Positions 51,601 through 62,514 of a stretch of DNA of 64,000 nt are shown here, piece by piece. Positions within the stretch are counted from its first letter, which is position 1. The number at the start of each line of letters is the position of its first letter. Location of the stretch: assembly GCF_000150275.1 (NCBI RefSeq), contig NW_002060945.1, positions 6,006,575-6,070,574 of the forward strand, given 5' to 3'. A program made the translations under genes and the position numbers. The notes below the pieces were generated by a model, which searched no databases, was not told the DNA's origin, and saw nothing but the letters and a program-made list of their open reading frames with translations. Origin of the DNA: Trichoplax adhaerens. Its lineage: Eukaryota; Placozoa; Uniplacotomia; Trichoplacea; Trichoplacidae.

Positions 51601-53304
51601 AATTGTAGATTGGTCAAATTATCATGAAAGCCGCTGGTGCTTCTAATCTAAAAAAAGTTACGCTGGAATTGGGTGGCAAGAGTCCTAATATCATTTTTGA
51701 TGATGCCGACCGTAAGTTTTCATCATTTTAAAATATAATTTTCATTTACTCCTTTTAATATTTAGTTTTATTTCTTTAGTTTAAAATTGTTACGTCCATA
51801 TTAAGAGATTCCCTTGATAATTGAAGGCGTTGTTAAATTTTTAGTTGATGAAGCGGTGCACTGGTCTCACATAGGCCTCTTTCTCAATCAAGGCCAATGC
51901 TGCTGTGCTGGTACACGTATCTTTGTCCAGGATACTATCTATGACGAATTTGTTGCTCGGGCAGTAGCCAAAGCCAAAGCCATTTCTGTTGGCAATCCCT
52001 TCGATGACGTTGAACAAGGGCCCCAAGTTAGTATAATAACCACTGCTACTTGTGCCATCTCTACACAACACTAATCTTGTTACTAACTGTAAATTAAAAT
52101 TTCGGCCTATACGCCGTCCAATCATTAAATAGATTTAATGATAACTTTAAATTGTAATGGTGCATTCTTATCGTAGCTACTGAAGTAAGCCATTTTGTTA
52201 TTGAATTATGCATATTTAATTATAAGGGTTAAGGTTAACATTTCTATACTGCAACGACGTTAAGCACGATTTGCGCTATTATAGTTAACAGATTACGTTA
52301 AATTGTACTTACTACCTCTTAAAACAACCTATAGGTCGACGAAGACCAGTTTAATAAGATTCTAGAACTTATTGAAAGCGGTAAAAGTGAAGGAGCTAAC
52401 ATGAAATGCGGTGGATGTCGTTACGGTAGTCGTGGTTATTTCATTCAGCCAACTGTATTCACGGATGTACAAGATAATATGAGAATCGCAAAGGAAGAAG
52501 TGCGCATTGCATTTTGTTTAGCAGTATACCTATCTCATATACAGTTATATTATAACACTAAAATAATCTATAAATATAAATCTCATAGATTGACATATTT
52601 TTTATTGCTATCACGCAGATATTTGGACCTGTTATGCAAATTTTTAAATTTTCAACACTTGATGAAGTCATCGAGCGTGCTAACGATACGGCTTACGGAT
52701 TAGCTGGGGCTGTTTTCACTAAAGATTTGAAGAAGGCCTTGCATGTTTCTAATCATTTGAGAGCTGGCACTATTTGGTAAAATGCGTTTTTAAGCTCTGC
52801 TACTTAACTTTAACTCTACAGCACAATTATTAAGTAGAATTACTTCATTGCAGTATCTACTGAACTCCTGCTGCATTACTGTAACAAATGCACAACCAGC
52901 AGTAATTTATTAGTTACTATTTAATGCTTACAGGGTCAATTGCTATGATGTCTTTGCCTCTCAAGCACCTTTCGGCGGTTTCAAGATGTCTGGTATTGGG
53001 CGTGAATGGTAAGTACAATTACATGTTATTACTATTATGTATATGTGTATTAGATCTTACGAAACGTTTTTAAAGCCACAGCAGTTTTTACAGTAATTCT
53101 GATAGAAGTAGGAGTATCTTGTTGATAAATAATTTTCTACACTGCTAAACAGTGCAATATCAATCCTGTTAATTCATTCGATCTAAAAATCTATACTAAC
53201 TTTCTCCGTATAATTATAAATTTATTAGTGGAGAATACGCACTTCAACTTTATACTGAAGTCAAGACAGTTACCGTTGCCTTGGATTGCCAAGAAGCTAA
53301 ATAA
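48697..53304 (+). CDS. ALDH1A: Aldehyde dehydrogenase, ALDH1A-like, array gene B, 14 exons, complete
   Basis: Exons 48697-48735, 49894-49998, 50111-50251, 50614-50693, 50788-50837, 50955-51016, 51161-51289, 51406-51519, 51609-51711, 51845-52026, 52335-52499, 52619-52776, 52934-53008, 53229-53304; 492 residues. Exon lengths equal those of gene A except the first (39 versus 45 bp), so the two are recent or well-conserved duplicates. It starts [13 protein letters not shown] with no targeting peptide. Catalytic set: N161 (WNFP), K184 (KPAEQTP), E260 (LELGGKSP), C294 within GQCCCAG. Near the C-terminus an otherwise conserved GREL reads GREW-C across the last intron. The donor after 51519 is GTTCAA, weaker than its counterparts. 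First intron is 1.2 kb and contains a (TAA)n run at about 48845-48869. Expected role as for gene A; the natural aldehyde cannot be told from sequence. Confidence 0.95.
48845..48869. repeat. (TAA)n microsatellite in ALDH B intron 1
   Basis: About eight uninterrupted TAA-type triplets. Confidence 0.85.
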
Positions 53305-55031
53305 ACTACCTAAATACACACTTTTTAATAATTAAGTAGTGATGATGTTAATGCTAGGCCTATGTGTGTGCGAGTGTTCCTTTATTTAAAGTTAAATCCT
53401 TTCATGTAGCAGAATTTTAACTGTTTCTTCCGGTAATAAACTATAGTGTTATAATTGATTACTTTCATAGATTATCGTATGACCTATTGGGGGTATTGAT
53501 CTAACAATTTATCACAATTAATAGCTTTATTGCAGATGCCGTAGCTTTGTGGTGCGTTTTGTACCATATCAAACGATAGACTTACAATACAATAGTCTAC
53601 AGGCATGCGTTTTAATTCGTTTACTCAAGATAAACAAGATAATTATATCTGATGATCCGGTATTAATAACGTACAGTATAGCCACTAATTTATACGGCAT
53701 GGTAACTGCTGATGAGACGTGTGGTATATTCTACAATAGCGAGATCATTAGTTTATTTACCAATAATATTTGGCTCAGTCAATCTTCCATATTTTGCCCA
53801 TTTCGGAATAGCAAATCATATAATAACTATAATGTATCTGATGTAATCGAGGTACAAGCAACAGTCTACAGTAGATAGGCTTAGTTATGTGTGTAAGCCC
53901 ATGACTACCATACTGTGTCATTACTGACGTTGCAAGTTCAGCATGGCAATCTTCCATATTTTGCTTATTTCCAAATAGCGAATCGCATACGTAACATCTA
54001 TGATGTAACTAGTATGCTCGTATGACTCCCTGATTAATTCATAACCGAGGTACAAGCAACAGTATAAATTCGCTAGTCCATAATGTGCTAGAACTATTGG
54101 TGTTGCAACACTTGGTAGAGGGTCGTACACCATGCCACTAAACCACGAATAGCTACATATCATTGAGAAAAGAAAATTAGTGTGCAGTGCGTGTCTACTG
54201 CTAATGAGTATCGTAGACGTTCGTGCTAGCGGCTAAGCTGTTAATAAAGGGATGTCATATCATCTGAATGAATGAAAATTATTGTAATTTAAATTTGTAC
54301 GTATTTATAATTATTATTGATTAGTATAGCAAATTCAGCATTTACTTACTCCAAAAATTAGTGAATTATACGCGTACAGTATACGAAATTAAAGTAGGAG
54401 GTATATACAATCAAGGTTTAGGAATGGTTCAGGCTACAATAATTTATCTAGCGTGAAACTTAACTCTTTCAAGATCTACTAAACATCAATGATGCAAGCA
54501 AATTATTTTAATGACAGAAGTAGCAGAACTTTAAAAGAGGATCAGAATGATTTCGACCTACAGCATATCACCATACCTATTGAGAATAAAATGAATTTAT
54601 TCTAAAGCACTTACCTAGCATAGATGCTTGATTTCGACCGATATTAACTTTCTTAGGAGGTGATCAAATACTCAGTTACAAAGGCTGATCGTAGTTATCC
54701 TACTGTACACGCGTATACAAGCATACGGTATTCATTAAAGTTTTGGAATAAGGATCATCGAAGGCAACGCCTACTCGATCATGAATAATTTTCTTTTAAA
54801 TTAATTATTTGGCATTGTTGATCCTTGTTACTGTATAATGAACCAAGATTGCAAGTTACTAGCACTACTAAACAACAGTGGTATCCATATCAATAGTGCT
54901 AGCTCATTTGCACTGTATCAATAAATTGCCCAGATACTACGATTATCGCTGCGATGATGATCATCTCTGGAGTGAGACGTATAAACATCGGTAATCTCCA
55001 TCGGATTTCAAGGTGTTGGCTAAGCTCGAGA
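53305..55031. other. Intergenic between ALDH B and C, with degenerate direct repeats
   Basis: The 109-codon frame at 53549-53878 lacks an ATG of note and any motif, and its right part lies inside a repeat. Two diverged copies (about 53782-53880 and 53949-54075) share TCTTCCATATTTTGC, ATCTATGATGTAA-type blocks and GAGGTACAAGCAACAGT. The remainder is ordinary AT-rich DNA; the ALDH C promoter must lie at the right end, and no GTAC cluster is seen immediately before this gene. Confidence 0.6.
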
Positions 55032-58000
55032 ATGGCTGAAGTGACGTTTAATCCCAATCCAGAAATCAAATATAAGAAGGTATCATAGGAAATTGATGGC
55101 AAAAATCATTTTTCTGCCAACGTCTTATGATTGCATATGTTGAAGCTTTCCATATTTTTACTTTGACTTGGATAAACGATCAGTTTGTCCATGAGAAACT
55201 TATTCAATTACTGCACTGTACAGTGTACAGTATGTCGAAAAGATGGATAGGCTGCATCATCTTTTAATATCACTTTGACAGTGATATTGCCATCCAGAAA
55301 TATCATTCCCAATATAATGTATGCACCGTAGATCAACTGGATGCACTCGGTTGCAGTGGCGTATGTCCATAAAATGATCCTGATGTGAGATATTGCAGGA
55401 GTGAGTCAGCAAATTCTCGGCGGTACCATCATTACTCCATTTTGCAGCAGAATTGCACACAGGGATCAACATGGATATCCGACTTCTACAATATTAAGTG
55501 ATTTTTACCTCTAGCTGCAGATTTTAAGCCATCTAATACAGTCTCCAACTAAAATGGACTATGAATTTGCATTACAGATTCTCTTCTTCTACTATACTGT
55601 ACAGTAGTTTATGTACTTGTATGTGTCGAAGTTTCTACTTGTAAACTGTGCTGATAATCCTAGATCATAACGATAGGTCAAGTCTGCTTTATCGCTCTCT
55701 ATCGATAGTAGCGCAGCAAACAGGCAAAGTTTTTTTCTTGCAAATTCCGCCATCCAGAGATCACAGTTGTAAAATAACCTTGCTTTTACACTGGGAACAG
55801 CAATTTAATTAATCGTTAGTAAAGATTCAGAGTTGCTCGCTGATGCGAATGGTTGTGCTGTTTTCTCCTCGAAGAGTAGCGCAAACACAAGAACTAGAAT
55901 TGAAAATTAGTATACTAAGCATTTACTTCATCACTATTGTAAATAATTTATTTTTGATACTGACTAATACAGTACTTGGAATGTATTTTGTAGATCTTTA
56001 TCAATAATGATTGGCATGATGCAGTTAGTGGTAAAGTCTTTCCAACTATCAATCCGTCAACTGGTGAAGTAATTTGCGAAATTGCTGAAGGAGATGCGGT
56101 AAGTCAATGGCCAAAGGTATCCATGAATAAGATCTAACATCATTATCCGCTTTCTTCAAGTTTATAATTAAACCTTGTGGTGCATCTTGTGGTTGACTAG
56201 TGATACTTTTCATAAAATACAGCTCGCGCTTTGCTACTAGTTAATTGACTTTTATTGAAGGTTGTAGTGTACATACATTAGCAGAGTAATTGAATGATCG
56301 TGTGAAGCAATGCCGAAGAGGTCTTAAGACTTTCCTTTTTATAAGATTCTAACTGTAATAGTAACGGATCGTTTGTAACTTAGCAGCGTTGTACTATTCA
56401 GATATTGAAGTTGAATAATTCCTAGACACGACACAGACAAGCATTTTGATAACATAACATGTTGATAATTTGTAATCTATGATTATTAGAACTTAGAACT
56501 TATCGATTATAATTATAATTATCAGACATGATATTACCCTACGGTTCGGACTTAGTGTATTAGTGTAACGATACATATATTTGAATGATTATTGGCGACA
56601 AACCTTGAGCAATGCCGATATTACAAATGATTCGAAATTGAATAGTTTAACAATAATTAATATAAGACTAAGAATGTTGCAGTGCAATATATGCAGTTTC
56701 TATAATCAGCTTGATCGAACTGTGAAATATCAATGTGTCAGGATAGTTAACGCAATCGATAGATGACGACGAAGGAATGCTTATATCAATTGTTGTTCGC
56801 CAAGTATGCTTACGTAATCCTATGTTTCCAATGTCAAATGGAAAAGTATTTCCAAAATTTTCCTTTTATTCGTCTATAGAAAAAGAGCGAATGAATTAGT
56901 TTTTAGATCCAATCGATAGCTTAAGCAAATGCTATACAATCTTTGAAGACAGCTTAACAATGAGACTATTACAGAATACATTATTGCATTAGGTCCAGGA
57001 ATAGCCAAATTTTATACTCTATAATTACTAGTAAATATACTAATCCCTGTATTACTTGTACCAATAATTCAGGCCGATGTTGATCTCGCTGTCAAAGCTG
57101 CTAAAGATGCCTTTAAGAAAGGAAGTCCATGGAGAACAATGAATGCATCGAAACGTGGATTACTGATGAATAAATTAGCTGATCTAATCGATAGGGACAG
57201 AAAATACTTGGCTGTAAGTTTTAATCCAGCGATTACTTTCTTTGCATGATTATGACTTTACTTTTTCCTGATAAGTGCAGTATTTGTATCTCATATACCT
57301 GTAATATTCAAACTAGCTTATGTTATAATACAATAATAAACGGCTTGATTAAACAATAACCTTACTATGAAATTACTACTCCAAATTACATTTGGCAATG
57401 AAATATTATTATCGTAATTGGTAAAATTCTCATAGGAGTTAGAAACACTGGATAATGGCAAACCAGTCAGAAATGCTTATCTTGGAGATTGTCAAGGAAT
57501 TATTAATGTGTTAAGGTAAAATAATTTGATAGGCTTCAATTAAGCATTTCACGATATTGTACAATGAAAAATGTTCAACAAAAGAGTAACTTGCAAATTA
57601 CCCTCAGATATTATGCTGGATGGGCTGATAAGATTCATGGTAAAACCATTCCAATTGGTAAGTCATACATCTGTTTTTTAACTAGCTTGTAATTTCTCAT
57701 ATAACTATTCGTACTTTGTCTTATCCATCGTCTTGAGTTATTATAACTACGAATGTACTTCTAATTATAATCATTCACAGATGGAGCCTTCATGTGTTAT
57801 ACTCGCCATGAACCGGTTGGCGTTTGTGGCCAAATCATTCCTGTAAGGCTGAAATGTAATGTTTCGTCTATTTACCATTGCTGACTATACTTGATGTTGG
57901 ATTGTCCAGCTATAATTTGCTGTACACTTTATTAAACTACAAGACTTTAATACGTTCTGCTCATATTGATACGCTAAGCAAGATAATTCTGTAAATAGCA

Positions 58001-60368
58001 TATATTTTCCCCAGCGGTTATTTTCTCAGAGATAGCTTCGAATCTACTACTATTAATTAGTGTGTATTACCTTATAGCGATAGCAGGAACGTTGCAAATA
58101 TTATATGCTACTATTTCCTAAATAGCCATAGCTTTACAATTATTGACTAGTGGAATTATCCGATGGCAATGGCCGGATGGAAATTTGGTCCAGCTCTTGC
58201 TTGCGGTAATACAATTGTCATGAAACCAGCAGAGCAAACCCCTCTATCCGTCCTTTATATCTGTAGCTTAATTATCGAGGTAATAACTGATATTCATCAC
58301 ATCAAGACACCACAATTACATTTAAAATGATAAATACTACAGATGAAATTTATTAATCTAGATTCACTTAAATTTAGGCTGGTTTCCCTCCTGGCGTAGT
58401 CAATGTTGTTCCAGGATACGGTCCTACAGCTGGTGCTGCAGTTGCTAGACATCCAGATATTGATAAAGTTGCTTTCACTGGCTCTACCGAAGTAGGAAAA
58501 ATTATTATGGCAGCTGCCGGCGAAACTAATCTCAAGAAAGTAACCTTAGAATTAGGCGGAAAAAGTCCACATATCATTTTTGATGACGCTGACAGTATGT
58601 TAAGAAATAGACAATTTTATCAATTCGTATTCTCATACTGTAATGAAGAATTATTTTATTATAAAACGATGTTAACTGGGTAACTATTACATACGCAATT
58701 ATAGTTGATGAAGCAGTTAAAAATGCACATGAGGGCTTATTTGCCAACCATGGTCAAAATTGCTGTGCTGGCTCCCGAGTCTACGTACAAGACACCGTCT
58801 ACGATGAATTTGTAGCCAAGAGCGCAGCGTTAGCCGAAAAGAGAGTTGTCGGTGATCCATTTACAAATGTCCAACAAGGACCACAGGTATGCAATAAAAA
58901 TATTCTCGTTTTAAACAGCATATCTACTGACACTAAGTAAATAACAAGAAATACTATACAATCATTGACGATATGGATAACTTTTTCTATACTTTACTGT
59001 AATCACTTTAAATCAGATAGACTCTAATAATCAACGATAACATAAATGTGTTGCGATTAATTTCCACTCGTTCCAAATTCATTGAAGATCGATCAAGAAC
59101 AATTCAATAAAATTATGGGTCTAATTGAAAGTGGAAAAGAACAAGGGGCAACCCTTAAATGCGGCGGTAAGCGCTTTGGTACACAAGGCTTTTTCGTAGA
59201 GCCCACCGTTTTCGCTGACGTTAAAGATGATATGAGAATTGCTAGAGAAGAGGTATTTTAATAAGTGATGACTCAATATTGTTTTAGTTCATAGTTCAAT
59301 AGCTGTATAATAGTAAGTCTGAGGAGTAGACAAATAGCCAATTAATTATCTTGTGAGATCTGTTACCGAGATTGAATATTCTACTTACTATAGATCTTTG
59401 GACCCGTCATGCAAATTTTAAAGTTTTCAACCATTGATGAAGTTATCGAAAGAGCTAATGACACTCAATACGGATTAGCAGCAGGAGTCCATACGAAGGA
59501 TATGAAGAGAGCATTACATGTTTCCAATCATATAAGAGCTGGATCAGTCTGGTAAGACACCAAGCAATTTAATTTTACATTAAGAGATTTATGTACTGGA
59601 TATATCAAAGTTACCTTAAAACTACTCTAATGTCTTTTTTTTTCGCTAAGGATAAACACGTATGACTACGTTACTGCACAAACACCATTTGGTGGTTACA
59701 AAATGTCTGGAATCGGTAGAGAATTGTAAGTTAGAACAATACCTGAAATCAAAAATTAATAATGAAATAAAGTAGTATAAATTGTCTGTCGACACGGAAG
59801 TAAACTATTCGCAATATAGATTTTTTAATCCAAAATATAATGTGATATAATGTATTTGCTCTTAGCATAATTATTACTTGAGATAGAAGTATTGGAGATC
59901 TTTATTAGACAATAGTATCTGCAATGATATATCACATGTACGCGTATATACAATCATATATCACGAAACATGCAATCCTTAATTTAATTATTTATCGTAG
60001 CTACATTATGAATAATAAATTTGAAATTACGTATGTAGTTACATGCTGCAGAATATCTACACCATCATTTGTCTTAACTTTGCTATAAATTTATATTACT
60101 ATGGTTAGCTCTTATACATATTGCTAATACAGTAATTCTAGTTACCACTATAGATTGTAAATTAATATTTATTTACATATGTGATTACACACTGGAGAAT
60201 ATCTGCAGATCATAGCTATACTTTAAACGATAAATTCGATCTGATCAAATATGATGTTTAATAGCGCTAAGTAGAAAAATTTCTTTTAATAGGGGCCCCT
60301 ATGCTTTGGAACATTACACCGAAGTGAAAACTGTTACCGTCGCTCTTGATTCAAAAGCCGCTAAGTAA
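55032..60368 (+). CDS. ALDH1A: Aldehyde dehydrogenase, ALDH1A-like, array gene C, 13 exons, complete
   Basis: Exons 55032-55079, 55994-56098, 57073-57213, 57436-57515, 57608-57657, 57781-57842, 58151-58279, 58378-58594, 58705-58886, 59088-59252, 59394-59551, 59651-59725, 60293-60368; 495 residues. Its 217-bp exon 58378-58594 equals the sum of two exons (114 + 103 bp) of genes A and B, so one intron is absent at that position; the bases at the junction, GAA|GTAGGA, still resemble a donor but the frame reads on through STEVGKII. It starts [16 protein letters not shown], without a transit peptide. Catalytic set: N164 in WNYP, K187, E263, C297 in GQNCCAG, where Asn precedes the nucleophile. It is more diverged than A is from B. 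The last intron is long (567 bp). Exon 3 and flanking introns are nearly identical to gene D (see findings). Confidence 0.96.
55215..55233. repeat. Small GTAC-type palindrome in ALDH C intron 1
   Basis: CACTGTACAGTGTACAGTA: overlapping copies of the word enriched in promoter-side clusters elsewhere, here inside intron 1 about 140 bp after the first exon. Confidence 0.55.
56966..57456 (+). repeat. Copy 1 of a 490-bp near-identical tract shared by ALDH C and D
   Basis: Covers the end of intron 2, exon 3, intron 3 and the start of exon 4 of gene C. Matches 63511-64000 of gene D with about ten differences seen by eye, introns included. The tract may extend beyond the window in D. Confidence 0.9.
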
Positions 60369-62514
60369 AGACTGATTTTTAGGGAAATTATCATTCACAT
60401 CATCAATAGTAAAAGCTATCTCTACACTTACTACATATTATTTTACTATTCGATTCTTACGTTGTAAGTACTGTCCACCATTTGCACTGTTTGCTTGTCT
60501 ATGGTACGCATATACAGTACCTTTACTTCGCTAAGCAATACAACATGTATCATTTTAGATACACCTTTTCTCGTATTTAGAACCATTGCATAAAAACTAT
60601 TATTCTACAATAAGACTAAGCTTTTAACAAAATTCTAGCCTTGCTACTACTGAGTTTTTATATCGGTACGTAGCCCTACGCCGAAATACTAATTAAAATT
60701 TTTAACAAAAATAGAACCAATTCATTGTATTGTCTCATGTACGGCGATCGCCATACACGCAGTCAAATTTCTTTCATTTGCAGCTAAACCTTTCATTGCA
60801 TATTATATCCAAGCAGCAAATGATACTAAGTTTGCGATATTCATCATCACAAGCATGTCGGTCAAGTTGTTAATGGCTTATAGTTGCTTTTAGCTCTCTA
60901 TTAGCTGCTTACGTACTGTCTACAGTATGTCAATATTTTCCTATTTACTTTTGATGGGAAAAGGCGTAAGAACTTTTTACTGGTGTTCTATAGCATTTAA
61001 TGAACTCCAGCAGTACATTCCTAATTATGGTAATGTTTGCTAAAGAGAGCTAAAGAGCAAAAGATCATCGAAAGAAAACTTTTTCTCTTAGTATTTAAGT
61101 TACTATCTACGATGTTCTTTTTATTTAGTTCATTAATCCTTATTTACTGTAGCATACCATCAAGTTCAACTTTATTCCACCTGCAAGAGTCCCTACGATT
61201 TGAACTTTACCGCCAATTAATGATACAGTACCATTTACTTTGTAAATGTCGTTTAGTTAAATTCGCTGCAATCAGATAGTTCATATGCTAATAGTATGGC
61301 TAATAAAGTAAGCATGAATACTGTTTAATAATTATCCCATTTTATCTCCTTCATCGCCTTTCTTCAGTACTTACTTTACTTTACTATGGTAAGGGTCATA
61401 AAGCAAGAAACAGGAGAAATTGAACATTATTTACGGTTCCTGTGGGTTTGTTACAGACAGAGACCAGAAAAATTCGCAACTGATTTATAACAGTAAACTC
61501 GGAATTATTCTTTTCTAGACAAGGATGAAATCCTCGCGCAATTTACTAGACTTCCTGACTATAAAGTATTCTATTCTCGATATTATTGTGGTTAATCAAT
61601 ACCGAGTGCAAGAGATGACGACCTGATTTGCGCGTATAAAAATTTCGGACTATCCTTTCGTCAGCGAGTATTAAATCCACGCTGGATTTGCAATACTTAT
61701 TGACAATAAAGCTTTCACTATATTTTCGTGGTTATTAAGTAATGCCGAGTCCAGGACATAACGTCGATTAACTTATGGCTTGATCCATAATCTGATTCAA
61801 TAATTGTATACAATACCTTCTACTCAGACTATCAAAGGTATTTGTTATACCATAGTCATTCCTATTAGTGCATTGCAGTTCAGCCAGCATAGTAACCTGG
61901 AGAAACTGTATTCTCGATAGAAATGAATTACTTAATGACATAGTAAATCCTTTGGGTGTACCGGTTATTATATTATAAGCCATTTTATTACAATTTTTCT
62001 TCAAGAAATGAGAGACCAAGCAAGGATTAACTAAAAAACTGTCATTTCAGCAACATTTATAGAACAAAAATTCAAATCTGTCCAACTCGAATGTCGAGTG
62101 TATCCTTTCTCTTTAGTAGCCCCTGATGGCTATACTCCCAATGAACGCCAAGTCAATTATATAATTAGTCGAGATTACATCTGGACTGTCTAACATTTCA
62201 CTTTTAAGTTAACAATCTAGTCAGGCTTGACCATAGAAGTTAAAAAATGACCTCGATCTTTACTATAGGGGGTAAAAGAAAAAATTGTACCTCTATAAAC
62301 TCAACTATGGACTGTACTGTAGTCTGCAGACAGCCATGTTGATTCAAAATATCAAGATAAAGTAAAGGATAAAACACTGAGCAGAATCAGTGCCGGCTAC
62401 AAACCCTAGTATACTGGGAGACAGCGAGCGTCGAAAAGCTATTTAGGACAACAAGCAAACCAGCAAGGCTGCACAAAAATTGCAAGATAAAGGCTACGGA
62501 GTAAAAGCAAGACC
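60369..62514. other. Intergenic between ALDH C and D, no gene recognised
   Basis: AT-rich. Around 61570-61770 two loosely related blocks share ATTATTGTGGTTA / TTTTCGTGGTTATTAA and TACCGAGT / TGCCGAGT, suggesting an old duplication of about 180 bp. GTAC-type words occur near 62311-62322, about 200 bp before the ALDH D start. Open frames at 61037-61279 (hydrophobic by base composition) and 61768-62019 (minus) show no motifs or spliced extensions. Confidence 0.55.

Noticed and set aside
53549-53878. Open frame of 109 codons between ALDH B and C
   Set aside because: No recognisable domain, right part lies in a degenerate repeat, no splice-linked continuation.
61037-61279. Hydrophobic open frame of 80 codons
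   Set aside because: Leu/Phe/Ile-rich as expected from T-rich sequence; no signal of coding beyond that.
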